A DNA stretch of 64,000 bases from NCBI RefSeq assembly GCF_010435915.1, contig NZ_JAAFZH010000004.1, positions 372,001 to 436,000 on the forward strand, read 5' to 3'. Position numbers and translations under genes: made by a program. Under the pieces are notes generated by a model. The model ran no database searches. It was not told the origin of the DNA and saw only the letters and a list, made by a program, of their open reading frames with translations. The DNA is from Spirosoma terrae (GTDB taxonomy: Bacteria; Bacteroidota; Bacteroidia; Cytophagales; Spirosomataceae). Shown in pieces: positions 52,010 to 60,613 of this stretch. Position 1 is the first letter of the stretch. Each line of letters starts with the position of its first letter.

Positions 52010-52942
52010 TTGTTATCAGGATATGACCTTTCAACCCTGGAAGATGGAGTTGATTACAAGGTCAATCAGGTTGTCAACAGTTATAAGGCCCAGGGGTATT
52101 CGCTCACCCTTCGTCAGGTTTACTACCAGTTTGTGGCCCGGGATTGGTTACCCGAGCGGTGGGCCGATCCTAAGACGGGTTCGGTCAATAACCAACGTAG
52201 CTACAAAAACCTGGGAGAACTGATTAATACAGGTCGAATAGCTGGTCTCATTGACTGGACGGCTATTGAGGACCGAACCCGGGAGCTGACACATAATCCG
52301 CACTGGACCACTCCAGGTACCATAATTGAATCGGCCGCTTACAGTTATGGGATCGATAAATGGTCCGATCAACCGGTTCGAATCGAGGTATGGGTTGAAA
52401 AGGATGCCTTGGAAGGGGTAGTGGCCAAACCCTGCCGGGAAAATGATGTGGCCTTTTTCTCCTGCCGGGGGTATGCCTCCCAAACGGCCCTCTGGGATGC
52501 CGGTCAACGCCTGAGTGAGTATGTCGATGAAGACCAGGATGTGATCATCCTCCATCTGGGGGATCACGATCCATCGGGCAAGGATATGACCCGAGACATT
52601 GAGGACCGATTACGACTCTTTATGGGCGATAATGCGGACCGGCTGGAGGTCAAGCGAATAGCCCTTAACATGGACCAGATCCGGTTGTATAACCCACCCC
52701 CAAACCCAGCTAAGATTACCGATTCCCGGGCCGCTGGCTACATTGATGAATATGGGGAAGAAAGCTGGGAGCTGGATGCACTGGAGCCTTCAGTGATTAA
52801 CAATCTGATTGTTAAGCACATTGAGGAAGCTCGGGATGAGGACCTCTGGAAAGATGCGGTTATCAAAGAACGTTCGGATAAAGACCTACTGAACGATGCA
52901 GCTGCCCGGTGGGGCGAAGTAGCCTCGTTCCTTCAGGAATAA
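52010..52942 (+). CDS. Spo11/topoisomerase VI subunit A-like TOPRIM protein
   Basis: Protein of 310 residues if started at the TTG at 52010; no in-frame ATG exists near and longer starts overlap the lipoprotein gene. A winged-helix-like part holds TLRQVYYQFV (R35, Y38, Y39), resembling the catalytic-tyrosine motif of Spo11/TopoVI-A. A TOPRIM domain follows with E130 in EVWVEKDAL and D185-x-D187 in LGDHDPSGKDM. These are the three elements that cut and rejoin DNA in that family. It is shorter than TopoVI-A (about 360-390). It may nick or relax element DNA or be a Mini-A-like protein. The function is inferred from motifs only. Confidence 0.75.
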   Translation: MLSGYDLSTLEDGVDYKVNQVVNSYKAQGYSLTLRQVYYQFVARDWLPERWADPKTGSVNNQRSYKNLGELINTGRIAGLIDWTAIEDRTRELTHNPHWTTPGTIIESAAYSYGIDKWSDQPVRIEVWVEKDALEGVVAKPCRENDVAFFSCRGYASQTALWDAGQRLSEYVDEDQDVIILHLGDHDPSGKDMTRDIEDRLRLFMGDNADRLEVKRIALNMDQIRLYNPPPNPAKITDSRAAGYIDEYGEESWELDALEPSVINNLIVKHIEEARDEDLWKDAVIKERSDKDLLNDAAARWGEVASFLQE

Positions 52943-52955
52943 TCGAGTATACAGC

Positions 52956-53285
52956 ATGAAACAGTTCCTGCTTAGTACCATTAACGATATTCTCAAAGGG
53001 GCCAAACCACCCCTGGGTACATTGGTTGATATTCACCCCCGTCAGCTGGCCCCTTTATTCGGATTACAGCACTGGGGTAAGATGCAACCCCCTCTTCTTT
53101 CGAATGAAGCCGAAATCATCCGGTATGTCCACAAACAGGCCCTTCTTAAAAACCAGGAGGTTCGAAATATAAAGGTTCACTGGACCAGCATGACTGTCCG
53201 CTACCAGTATAAGTCCCTGAACCAAACCCAGTGGCGAGGTGAACGGCTAATGATTATCCCATTTCAACCAGAAATAACCGATTAA
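52956..53285 (+). CDS. Unknown protein, 109 residues
   Basis: Unknown protein. A helical start (MKQFLLSTINDILKGAK), a Pro/His-rich turn (TLVDIHPRQLAPLFG), helix NEAEIIRYVHKQALLKNQEV, then two or three strands (IKVHWTSMTVRYQYKSLNQ). No membrane segment. It starts 13 bp after the TOPRIM gene and ends 12 bp before the phosphatase gene. Function unknown. Confidence 0.5.
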   Translation: MKQFLLSTINDILKGAKPPLGTLVDIHPRQLAPLFGLQHWGKMQPPLLSNEAEIIRYVHKQALLKNQEVRNIKVHWTSMTVRYQYKSLNQTQWRGERLMIIPFQPEITD

Positions 53286-53297
53286 TCCGTTACGTGT

Positions 53298-53708
53298 ATG
53301 TTTACAATTGCTGTTGATTTTGATGGTACCATTGCCTACCACGACTGGGGTAAAACACCCCAATTTGTTCCGGGTGCCCTGGAGACGCTGACACTGTGGA
53401 ACCAGCAGCCAAACATCCAACTGGTGCTCAATACCATGCGGAGTGGAAAATACCTGGAAGAGGCCATCTGGTTTCTGGAAACCCACGGGATTAAGTTTGT
53501 TGGATATAACCAGAATCCAACCCAGCAAAAATGGACATCAAGTCCGAAGGTGTACGCCAACCTCTACATTGACGATGCCAGTCTGGGTTGCCCCGTGACT
53601 AAACCTGACATCTTTACACCAGGTGGCCGTCCCTACGTAGACTGGGCAAAAGTTGATCAGTTGGTGTCCGAAATGGTCCTGTTTGTTGAACCCATTCACC
53701 AGGATTGA
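53298..53708 (+). CDS. HAD-like phosphatase
   Basis: Small HAD-superfamily hydrolase of 136 residues. Motif I is D7-F-D9-G-T in IAVDFDGTIAY, motif II T46 in LVLNTMRSG, motif III K84 and motif IV D92-D93 in YANLYIDDASLG. The cap is absent, as in polynucleotide 3'-phosphatases and nucleotidases of phages. It probably removes phosphate from a nucleotide or DNA end; the exact substrate is unknown. It lies in the replication block. Confidence 0.8.
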   Translation: MFTIAVDFDGTIAYHDWGKTPQFVPGALETLTLWNQQPNIQLVLNTMRSGKYLEEAIWFLETHGIKFVGYNQNPTQQKWTSSPKVYANLYIDDASLGCPVTKPDIFTPGGRPYVDWAKVDQLVSEMVLFVEPIHQD

Positions 53709-53709
53709 C

Positions 53710-54006
53710 ATGGTAGTCGGTGATATTTCAACCTGTATCCGGCTGGATACAACCCGGAAACGAGCGATCCTGATGCAGGACGATACCAAAAAACGGATCT
53801 CTCTGGGCGATGAATGGTCAAACGATATGCGGGTTTCCCTACCCAATGACCAACAGTTACGTATTTACCTGGCGCCCGATTCCTATATCGGAGAAGCCTG
53901 GAAAGCCACCATTTTCCCTGTCGAGGACGGCATTGCCCTGATCTATGCCGGAGAAGACGTACCCGTCGAAGTAATATGGCCAGCACAGAACGATTGGCCG
54001 AATTAG
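53710..54006 (+). CDS. Small beta-rich protein, unknown
   Basis: Unknown protein of 98 residues from the ATG at 53710, one base after the phosphatase stop. Strand-rich (KRAILMQDDTKKRISLGDE; LRIYLAPDSYIGEAWKATIF; IALIYAGEDVPVEVI), probably a small beta-barrel. The last 31 bases overlap the next gene. Function unknown. Confidence 0.5.
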   Translation: MVVGDISTCIRLDTTRKRAILMQDDTKKRISLGDEWSNDMRVSLPNDQQLRIYLAPDSYIGEAWKATIFPVEDGIALIYAGEDVPVEVIWPAQNDWPN

Positions 54007-54455
54007 GCATAGCCACTAGTGGCGAAGAGTTTGTTAATACCCTAATCAAGGATGCCGGAAAAGCCGGTATATTGAATGTCGGTCAGGTATCAGATGGTTA
54101 TCATACGTTCGATGAACTCTACGAACATCGAAACCTGCTCTGGGTTCTAGCCTGTACCCTGGCTCAACAACAATGGCAGGTTGTTCGGACAGACAAACAA
54201 CGGATAAACAAGGGCACCGATATGCCTGAACACCTGGTTTGGAAGACTCGGGTTCATGCGGATGGTACCCCTAGTTATCCGGATTGGTTTGTACTGGGTT
54301 GGGGCTCACAGGCATCAACCATGATCACCTACCACCTGCCAGATAAACTGTGGGATTTCTGCCCCTTTGTCGAGTTGGACCGGGTTCCTATTTTTGATGG
54401 ACATACCTCAACCGACGTATTGGACCGAATTACCAATATTTTACAGGATCTATGA
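53976..54455 (+). CDS. WDGH-type phage protein
   Basis: Protein of 159 residues carrying the pattern VSDGYHTFDELYEHRNLLW, a sequence seen in many phage proteins and named after W/S-D-G-(Y)H. A later part KTRVHADGTPSYPDWFVLGW and MITYHLPDKLWDF completes the domain. The role of the domain is not established to my knowledge. It overlaps the previous gene by 31 bp and the next by 4 bp. Confidence 0.65.
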   Translation: MASTERLAELGIATSGEEFVNTLIKDAGKAGILNVGQVSDGYHTFDELYEHRNLLWVLACTLAQQQWQVVRTDKQRINKGTDMPEHLVWKTRVHADGTPSYPDWFVLGWGSQASTMITYHLPDKLWDFCPFVELDRVPIFDGHTSTDVLDRITNILQDL

Positions 54456-54640
54456 CCCCGATCAAGGTTGAACTGGCTACCTGGTGGAAACAGCTACTCT
54501 GCCACCATTACTACCGTTTTACTAATCGTATTACCGCCTTCAAACCCAATGGCCGGACGCGTCAAACCCATTCCGGTACCTGTGTTCTGTGTGGTAAAAA
54601 ACACACCCTTACGGAATGGATTTCCTCAACTGGTACCTAG
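54452..54640 (+). CDS. Small zinc-ribbon-like protein
   Basis: Unknown basic protein of 62 residues. A CVLCGKKH motif near residue 48 and an earlier CHHYYR could supply metal ligands, suggesting a small zinc-binding nucleic-acid protein. The start overlaps the previous stop as ATGA. Its last 25 bases overlap the next gene. Function unknown. Confidence 0.45.
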   Translation: MTPIKVELATWWKQLLCHHYYRFTNRITAFKPNGRTRQTHSGTCVLCGKKHTLTEWISSTGT

Positions 54641-54870
54641 GCCTGCTGAAAGCCTGTTTTGAATACGATATAACCGTTTACTCCCAACCCTGGATCTACT
54701 GGGCGTTGTTGGTACCGGTTACGTTTTATACGGCCTTTTTCATGGTGAAATGGGCCATTCTTACCCTTCCGTTCTGGTTGCCTATCCGGCTCATGTTCCC
54801 CTCGGAAGGAATAAAGATCTCCTTCAATACCTATAAATATGTCAGAAAACACAAGCCCAGCACCCACTGA
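54616..54870 (+). CDS. Small membrane protein, unknown
   Basis: Unknown protein of 84 residues with one or two hydrophobic helices (WIYWALLVPVTFYTAFFMVK and WAILTLPFWLPIRLMF) and a short basic end. It overlaps the previous gene by 25 bp and the next by 32 bp, so it is tightly packed. Function unknown; a membrane factor of the phage-like element. Confidence 0.45.
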   Translation: MDFLNWYLGLLKACFEYDITVYSQPWIYWALLVPVTFYTAFFMVKWAILTLPFWLPIRLMFPSEGIKISFNTYKYVRKHKPSTH

Positions 54871-55102
54871 AACCACTACCGACAAAGTGAATGCCTTCTT
54901 CTGGGATGCCGAAAAGAAACAGACGGTTTATGTGGTCTGTGAGGCTTCGACCGAAAAGCCGATACCCTGCTACGTAATCTGTCCTGTGAATACCCCCCGC
55001 AAACTGGTCATCATCCCAACGGTCCAGTTTGTCGAGCCCCGGTTTACCCCAACCGACTGGACTCCTCCCGTCCAAGCCGGTGCTTCCGCCCCAGCCGTTT
55101 AG
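54839..55102 (+). CDS. Small protein with Pro-rich ends, unknown
   Basis: Unknown protein of 87 residues. A Thr/Pro-rich start (SENTSPAPTETTTDKV), a beta-rich middle (KKQTVYVVCEASTEKPIPCY; RKLVIIPTVQFVEP) and a Pro/Ala-rich tail. Overlaps the membrane protein gene by 32 bp. Function unknown. Confidence 0.45.
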   Translation: MSENTSPAPTETTTDKVNAFFWDAEKKQTVYVVCEASTEKPIPCYVICPVNTPRKLVIIPTVQFVEPRFTPTDWTPPVQAGASAPAV

Positions 55103-55132
55103 GCTGTCGATTGACCCCATTCGTGAGTTTAC

Positions 55133-56557
55133 ATGAATGTTAAATCCCTAAGCCCGGAGCAAATCCGGGAACTGGCAGCAATCAGTGATGTCAATAAACG
55201 AAAGGATGGGTACCAGAAACTAGTTGTCGATTTTGCGGCCCGTGTTCGTTACCTGGCAGTGACCATGTTCACCCGGGGTGGCAAAACCGTACTGACTCGT
55301 CGGCTTGTCGAACGCTACCGGGCTGTCCAGCCTAACCGGCTCATTACCGTCATCGTTCCCACCCGTAAGCTCAAAGACGATTGGGAAACCGAGCTGGCGG
55401 GTATTCCCAACGTGGAGGTATGGGTCATCCATACTTATGTGGGTACCTCGGGTAAGATCCTCTCGGAAGAACACTACCAGTCGGGTGTATTGATTGTCGA
55501 TGAAGCCCACTGGGTGACGGGTGAATATTCGATGTACTATTCGACGGTCCTCTCCAAATCGACTTATGACTTTTGTTTGCTGCTGAGTGCCACCCTCAAC
55601 GAGGAGCAGCTGACATTCCTGGAAAAACATGGAATTCAGCACCGGTTTGATCTGCCCCTGAAAACGGGCTATCTGCTGGGCGTTGTTCCCCCGTATGAGA
55701 CCATCAACCTGGCTGTTCCGTTGACCCCTTCCGAGGAGATTAACTACATCAAAGCCCAGGAAGAATACAACCAGCATACCAAGTTCTTTGAGCAGTACTC
55801 CGAGCGGGGAGCCGCCTATCTGGCCGCTACCTGCATGGCTGGTAAACGGATTACGAAGTTTGATGACCGGACGATGAGTGGGAATGAATGGGCCGATGAA
55901 GTGGCCAACTACCTCTCCCTCAACGAGTTGGTCCCCGACCCAATAACCGGCGGACAGGTCATTGGCGTATCCTTCAAGTGGAATGCAGCCATGCGGTCCC
56001 GAAATTCGGTTCTCTACAATGCCCAGCGGAAGTCACGTTTCGCCCGGGGCTTGTTAAACCGATTGGGTCACCAGCGGATACTGGTATTCTGTTCCAGCAT
56101 TCACCAGCTGGAAGAAATTGTTAAACATGATCCGTTAGCCCAGGGATACCACTCGAAGCTAACCAAGAAGCAGAAAAAGGATGCCCTGGATCGGTTTTAT
56201 GGGGGCCAGTTCCCACACTTAATCTCCTGCAAGGCTCTCAATGAGGGATTCACCGTGCACGATGTCCAATGGGGGATTAACCTGTCCATCTCGTCCCAAA
56301 GCCGGGAGCTGATTCAAAAGATCGGCCGACTACTTGCCTACAATCCGGATCAACCCGATAAACAGGCCCGCATGATAAACCTCTACGTACCCGACTTCAC
56401 CTACAAAGGCGTCGAGTACCGTAGCCAGGAAGCTGTTTGGTTAAAAAAGGCCCAGCAGGGACAGATGTTCGTTCAATATATGACCGATCCCTACCTGGTG
56501 GTGCCCGATGAGTACCGGGTACTTAAACCCCCTATCCTGTACCCGAATGCTGCCTAA
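55133..56557 (+). CDS. SF2 DEAD/DEAH-box helicase
   Basis: Helicase of 474 residues. Motif I is unusual, FTRGGKT (K51), lacking the first Gly of the P-loop. Motif II is VDEAHW (D123-H126), motif III LSAT, and motif VI the region QKIGRLLAYNP. A second RecA-like domain contains ILVFCSSIHQLEEI. It resembles phage-encoded DEAD/DEAH helicases of the UvsW/RecG-like group and should unwind or branch-migrate DNA with ATP. It is followed by an imperfect hairpin and a RecA-like ATPase operon. Confidence 0.88.
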   Translation: MNVKSLSPEQIRELAAISDVNKRKDGYQKLVVDFAARVRYLAVTMFTRGGKTVLTRRLVERYRAVQPNRLITVIVPTRKLKDDWETELAGIPNVEVWVIHTYVGTSGKILSEEHYQSGVLIVDEAHWVTGEYSMYYSTVLSKSTYDFCLLLSATLNEEQLTFLEKHGIQHRFDLPLKTGYLLGVVPPYETINLAVPLTPSEEINYIKAQEEYNQHTKFFEQYSERGAAYLAATCMAGKRITKFDDRTMSGNEWADEVANYLSLNELVPDPITGGQVIGVSFKWNAAMRSRNSVLYNAQRKSRFARGLLNRLGHQRILVFCSSIHQLEEIVKHDPLAQGYHSKLTKKQKKDALDRFYGGQFPHLISCKALNEGFTVHDVQWGINLSISSQSRELIQKIGRLLAYNPDQPDKQARMINLYVPDFTYKGVEYRSQEAVWLKKAQQGQMFVQYMTDPYLVVPDEYRVLKPPILYPNAA

Positions 56558-56590
56558 GCCGGACCTGTCCTACGGGACATGGACGGCTTA
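56555..56590 (+). terminator. Imperfect hairpin after helicase gene
   Basis: TAAGCCG at the helicase stop pairs with CGGCTTA about 30 bp later, with inner complementary bases (TGTCC with GGACA). There is no T tract. It may be an attenuator or an RNA-processing site. Confidence 0.4.
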
Positions 56591-56612
56591 GGCCTCCTAT
56601 AAATCCCGGACT

Positions 56613-57272
56613 ATGTTAGACTTACTGAGACTATTCAAATATGCGAAAGTAACCGAATTAACCCTCGAAGAACATTGCCTGTTGTACACTGTGTATGTAC
56701 GGAACCAGTTCCCGGACCAGTCCGAACTCCTGGAGCTGGCCAACTGGTACTACAACCGGTTTCACTTCTACGACCGCTCCCAGCAGCCCACCAACATTTC
56801 CTGGGGGCAAATGATCGAAAAGCTGATCCGGGATGAATACCTGATTGGTTACCCCGGTTACGCCAAAGTGGGCAAGAATGGTCGGCAGGAGTTCGACATG
56901 CGAAAGCTGGAAGCCACCGACAAGTTCAAGGAAACCATCATCGATGACGACCGGGAAAAATGGTGGAATCTTTTTCTGGGCATTTACGGAACCAGCTTCT
57001 GGATGGCCAAGGAAAACAAACCCGTCTCGACGCTGACCACCCCCAAGGAAGTCACCATGGAGGATGTCAAGAGTAAATTCTGGACCTTGTGTGGTAATGG
57101 ATCCAAATACCACATCGGGCTGCTGCTGGAGAACGTGGAGGACTACGTCACTCTGTTCAACAACAACATGAGTATCTACAATTTCCTCCGGCAGTACGAT
57201 TCCCTGATGATTTCCCTGCGGGCTCACCGGGCCACTCAGGAATCGTCCACCTATAATAATTCGATTATTTAA
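56613..57272 (+). CDS. Unknown protein upstream of RecA-like ATPase
   Basis: Unknown protein of 219 residues, mostly helical (LEEHCLLYTVYVRNQFPDQS; WWNLFLGIYGTSFWMAKENK; RQYDSLMISLRAHRATQESS). Its stop shares a base with the ATG of the RecA-like gene, so both are made together. This suggests a partner protein of the ATPase, such as a loader or a small subunit, but no family is recognised. Confidence 0.55.
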   Translation: MLDLLRLFKYAKVTELTLEEHCLLYTVYVRNQFPDQSELLELANWYYNRFHFYDRSQQPTNISWGQMIEKLIRDEYLIGYPGYAKVGKNGRQEFDMRKLEATDKFKETIIDDDREKWWNLFLGIYGTSFWMAKENKPVSTLTTPKEVTMEDVKSKFWTLCGNGSKYHIGLLLENVEDYVTLFNNNMSIYNFLRQYDSLMISLRAHRATQESSTYNNSII

Positions 57273-58354
57273 TGGATTTCAGGGATGCCATGCTGTCGAT
57301 CAAGGCCCGGATCGACATTGAAGATACCAGTTTACCTATTTCCTTACCCCGGTTCAATGAGTTTCTGGGAGGCATTTCGGACGAAGAAATGTATCTGCTG
57401 TTTGGGGCTACGGGCACATCCAAAACCAAACTGGCCATCAAGTTATTTGTGCTGGATTTGCTCAATCAATATCTGGAGAATCCGGATAACGACTTCCATG
57501 TCATCTATGCCACTCTGGAGCTATCGGCCACCGAGATCTATTACAACATCTTTTGTAATGCCCTTCACCGGCAGACAGGAAATAACTATTCCATTAAGTT
57601 TTTCAAAAATAAGATTCAGGACGATCCCCTGACGAATGATCGGTACGAGGAGTTTAAGTTGATCATGCCCTGGCTGAAAAAGCTGGACAAGAAGGTTACG
57701 ATCATCGACCACATCAAACAGCCCTCTAAACTGTATCAGTACATCCGGTGGAAATTAAACAATGAGTGGGGCACAGTTGACGAGACATCGAATAAGTACG
57801 TCAAACATAACCCAAGGAAAAAGATAATCATCATCACCGACACCATCAATGCCTTGCAAAAAGACACGGAGGATGCTGATGAGTATACCAGTATCAAGAG
57901 GTGGTCCAATTACTACTGCAAACAGCTGTTGAAAATGTTCTATAAATGTTCGATCATCAACATTCAGCAGTCGGATAAACAGTCCACCACGGTGCAGTAT
58001 ACGGGTAAAGGGGAACGGATCGAGGATAAGTTTATACCAAGAGTTGAGAATTTGTCGACCGTAAAAACGACCCCGGATGATCATACCACCGTAATTTCCA
58101 TCTACAACCCCAGTCGGTACGGTGTCAGTGAATGTGAGGGCTACAAAGTCGGTCCCCTTGGTAATCACTTCCGGTATCTCAACGTATTGAAAAATTCACA
58201 CGGCGATGAAAACAAAGGGGTGGGTATTTATATTGACAATGCCCATCTGGAGGCCGTGGAACTGCCCCGGCCCGATCAAATCGATAATCTATGCGGTACC
58301 CTCAGTCTGCTTGGTATTGACTATTTAAGCCGCCCTGGCGGGTTTGGCTTTTAA
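57272..58354 (+). CDS. RecA/DnaB-like P-loop ATPase
   Basis: P-loop ATPase of 360 residues. The Walker A reads GATGTSKT (45-52), with Ser in place of the second Gly, and the Walker B strand is KIIIITDTINAL. Other marks are YATLELSATEIYYN, like the DnaB-family motif H1a, and a later NIQQSDKQ. It fits the replicative helicase core of phages rather than host DnaB, as the N-terminal domain is missing. The primase gene of the element lies 2.3 kb downstream, so helicase and primase are separate genes here. Confidence 0.78.
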   Translation: MDFRDAMLSIKARIDIEDTSLPISLPRFNEFLGGISDEEMYLLFGATGTSKTKLAIKLFVLDLLNQYLENPDNDFHVIYATLELSATEIYYNIFCNALHRQTGNNYSIKFFKNKIQDDPLTNDRYEEFKLIMPWLKKLDKKVTIIDHIKQPSKLYQYIRWKLNNEWGTVDETSNKYVKHNPRKKIIIITDTINALQKDTEDADEYTSIKRWSNYYCKQLLKMFYKCSIINIQQSDKQSTTVQYTGKGERIEDKFIPRVENLSTVKTTPDDHTTVISIYNPSRYGVSECEGYKVGPLGNHFRYLNVLKNSHGDENKGVGIYIDNAHLEAVELPRPDQIDNLCGTLSLLGIDYLSRPGGFGF

Positions 58355-58447
58355 CCGGCTACCGCTTAATCAATCCAACAATTTACTAAAAACTCAAAAT
58401 TCGTCTTAAAACTTGTTAAATCCGGTTAAAACCGGTTGTTTTGTACT

Positions 58448-59146
58448 ATGGCAGAATCGCTCTTAGTCATTGGGCGCTCAGGAACGGGTAAATCCACCTC
58501 GGTCCGGGCTTTGAATCCCAACGAAACCTTTGTTATCAATGTCGCCAAGAAACAGCTGCCGTTTAAGGGGTCTAAAACTCTCTACACCGACTTCATTCTA
58601 GGGGAAGACAAAAAGTCATCGACCGGCAACTTGTTCAATACGGACAATCCCAAAAACATCCAGGGAGCCCTCAAACACATCAACGAATTTCGTCCCGATA
58701 TTAAAAACATTGTCATTGACGACATGCAGTACGTAATGACCAATGAGTACATGCGCCGGTCTAAAGAGAAAGGGTTTGACAAGTTTGTGGAAATGTCCTC
58801 GAATATGTTTAATACCATCTCGATGTTGAACGAGCTGCGGGGAGATCTGATGATTGTATGTATGTTCCACCCGGATGTGGACACCGATGAAACAGGCAAC
58901 CGGATGATCCAGGCCAAAACCATCGGGAAAATGTTCGACAAGTACGTTACCCTGGAAGGCTTGTTTGCCATCGTTCTGTATACCTTTTCCCGCCGGGGTG
59001 AGTCGAAAATGGAGTACGGTTTTACCACCCAAAATTCGGGACAGAATACCGGTAAATCCCCTGAAGGTATGTTTGAAGCCGAAGAAATCCCAAACGACCT
59101 ACAACTCGTGCGGGATATGATATGGGCTTACAATTATGCTACCTAG
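58448..59146 (+). CDS. Sak4-like AAA_24 ATPase
   Basis: P-loop protein of 232 residues from the ATG at 58448. Walker A is GRSGTGKST (K15) and Walker B is NIVIDDMQYVM. It matches small phage ATPases of the AAA_24/Sak4 group, which resemble RecA and anneal single-stranded DNA in recombination. It sits between the helicase-like ATPase and the SSB-like gene, which fits a recombination role. A 93-bp A/T-rich gap upstream may hold a promoter. Confidence 0.78.
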   Translation: MAESLLVIGRSGTGKSTSVRALNPNETFVINVAKKQLPFKGSKTLYTDFILGEDKKSSTGNLFNTDNPKNIQGALKHINEFRPDIKNIVIDDMQYVMTNEYMRRSKEKGFDKFVEMSSNMFNTISMLNELRGDLMIVCMFHPDVDTDETGNRMIQAKTIGKMFDKYVTLEGLFAIVLYTFSRRGESKMEYGFTTQNSGQNTGKSPEGMFEAEEIPNDLQLVRDMIWAYNYAT

Positions 59147-59278
59147 AGGCCGTAATTACTAATTCCAGTCTGTATTGTGGTCATTAATTACCATACTCAG
59201 CTGGATATACAAAATTTTAGATAAACTTTGCATAACCCACTCGAAAGATGTAATTTCAATTAAAACCAGACAGGGTCT

Positions 59279-59776
59279 ATGATCAATTTGGATGGGCTGA
59301 GATTTATTCCTCAGTCCAACGTGAAGACCGGGGAGCCTTCCCTGGACAAACTAGTATACGCCACCAATCGAAAAAGGCGGGACTTTGATCTTCGGTACGA
59401 AAAAACCAAGAAACGGTTTACGATTGGTGGTCAATTTATCGGGGCTGCCAAAGATGAAAACGGTAGACCGGTCTATAACCAACCGGACGAATTAGGTTGG
59501 ACAGCAGCTATCTACGGCTCCGACCGGGAACCCAAACTACTCCTGTTAAAAACACCCGCTGAAAGCCCAAACCCGGCTATTCAGGCAAAATTTTTAAAGC
59601 AACCCAAAGCCAACTATTTCATTTCGGATTACCTGACACTACTGGTAGAAAAAGCCTTTTCTAAAACAGAGTTCTGGACCAGTTCGGAAGATATGTTGTA
59701 CTTCCGGTTAGAAAAAACCGACGTACAGGGATTGGATTATGATGCCTTTATGGTCATCGAAGACCCTGACGTATAG
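59279..59776 (+). CDS. Unknown protein, 165 residues
   Basis: Unknown protein. It starts after a 132-bp gap with an AAACTTTG box at 59223-59230 (7 of 8 bases to TAnnTTTG). Strand-rich in the first half (KKRFTIGGQFIGAAKDENGR), helical in the second (YFISDYLTLLVEKAFSKTEF). It resembles an OB-fold-like protein only vaguely. Two hairpins follow. It lies directly before the SSB-like gene and may work with it. Confidence 0.5.
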   Translation: MINLDGLRFIPQSNVKTGEPSLDKLVYATNRKRRDFDLRYEKTKKRFTIGGQFIGAAKDENGRPVYNQPDELGWTAAIYGSDREPKLLLLKTPAESPNPAIQAKFLKQPKANYFISDYLTLLVEKAFSKTEFWTSSEDMLYFRLEKTDVQGLDYDAFMVIEDPDV

Positions 59777-59781
59777 TTCCA

Positions 59782-59837
59782 AACGCCCGGATCAACCGGG
59801 TGTTAATGCCCTCTCGCTTCCGGGATCTTCCCGGAAG
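59782..59837 (+). repeat. Two hairpins between 59776 and SSB-like gene
   Basis: AACGCCCGG (59782-59790) pairs with CCGGGTGTT (59796-59804) with one wobble. CTTCCGGGA (59817-59825) pairs exactly with TCCCGGAAG (59829-59837). No T tract follows. They lie 39 bp ahead of the SSB-like start and may control its translation or end the preceding transcript. Confidence 0.5.
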
Positions 59838-59875
59838 TGGTGGTTCATTGTCTTACGTATAAACTTGAACCACGC

Positions 59876-60544
59876 ATGTTTTCTTTTGACGACGTTGAAA
59901 TAACTGAAAGTCCCGTCTTTACGGCCATCAAACCCCTCGAAGGGGGAACCCCAAATGTGTTTCTCAAGAAATGGGAATGGACCACACCTGCTGGTAAACT
60001 AGCCCGTCTGGAGCTGACCCTGGAGCGCCGATACAAACCCGAGGGGGCCACTGAAACAGTTGTGGAAACCTCGATCATTCTCTTTAACGACCCTTCTCAG
60101 CTGCAATCGGGGGGAGATAAACGGCAGGCCATCAGCCTGGAACAGTACGGCCGGATTATTCTGGCCTACCGCAAGGATTTAACGCTGGAGAGCCTCAAAA
60201 AACAGATTGGTAAAGTGCCTACCTGGGAGGAGTTTACCAAGAAAGCCTTCGCCCTGTTGCCGACTGATTTTGCTACCAAGGAGTCGACCTGGAAGCTGAT
60301 TTTCTTCCAGGGTAAGGGTCCAATGTCAATCGATACCAAGTATTGCGTCAAGCTGGGGACTCATACCTTCCCCTGGAATAAGACGTACGACCACACTGCC
60401 GAATCTGAGGAAAACCGCAATAATCGCCGGTCTAATTCGGGGGGTACTTCTCAACCCGATGACGAGTCGCACTTTGCCGGGGCCGCCCAGGGGGGCAATC
60501 CGTTTGCCGGGGGTACTCCTTCTGACGACGACCTATTCAACTAG
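59876..60544 (+). CDS. Single-stranded DNA-binding-like protein
   Basis: Protein of 222 residues from the ATG at 59876 (MFSFDDVEITES). The body is beta-rich (ARLELTLERRYKPEG; DTKYCVKLGTHTFPWNKTY), and a long Gly/Ser/Asn-rich tail ends in the acidic motif GGTPSDDDLFN, the design of SSB proteins that recruit partners through an acidic C-terminus. Canonical OB-fold motifs are not certain, so it may be an analog. It lies between a Sak4-like gene and the primase gene, as expected of a replication protein. Confidence 0.72.
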   Translation: MFSFDDVEITESPVFTAIKPLEGGTPNVFLKKWEWTTPAGKLARLELTLERRYKPEGATETVVETSIILFNDPSQLQSGGDKRQAISLEQYGRIILAYRKDLTLESLKKQIGKVPTWEEFTKKAFALLPTDFATKESTWKLIFFQGKGPMSIDTKYCVKLGTHTFPWNKTYDHTAESEENRNNRRSNSGGTSQPDDESHFAGAAQGGNPFAGGTPSDDDLFN

Positions 60545-60571
60545 GTCCCATTTCCGGTTACTCTCTTTTAA

Positions 60572-60605
60572 AAACCGGCCCATCATTCCGGTGGGCCGGT
60601 TTCTT
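60572..60605 (+). terminator. Intrinsic terminator after SSB-like gene
   Basis: AAACCGGCCCA (60572-60582) pairs exactly with TGGGCCGGTTT (60592-60602), followed by a T-rich run (TTTCTTTGT). A strong terminator before the primase gene. Confidence 0.75.
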
Positions 60606-60613
60606 TGTCTCTT

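Noticed and set aside
55220-55777. Minus-strand frame of 185 residues opposite the helicase
   Set aside because: Antisense to conserved helicase motifs; all other genes of the block run on the + strand.
56658-57227. Minus-strand frame of 189 residues
   Set aside because: Antisense to the 219-residue gene coupled with the RecA-like ATPase; the composition is that of a shadow frame.
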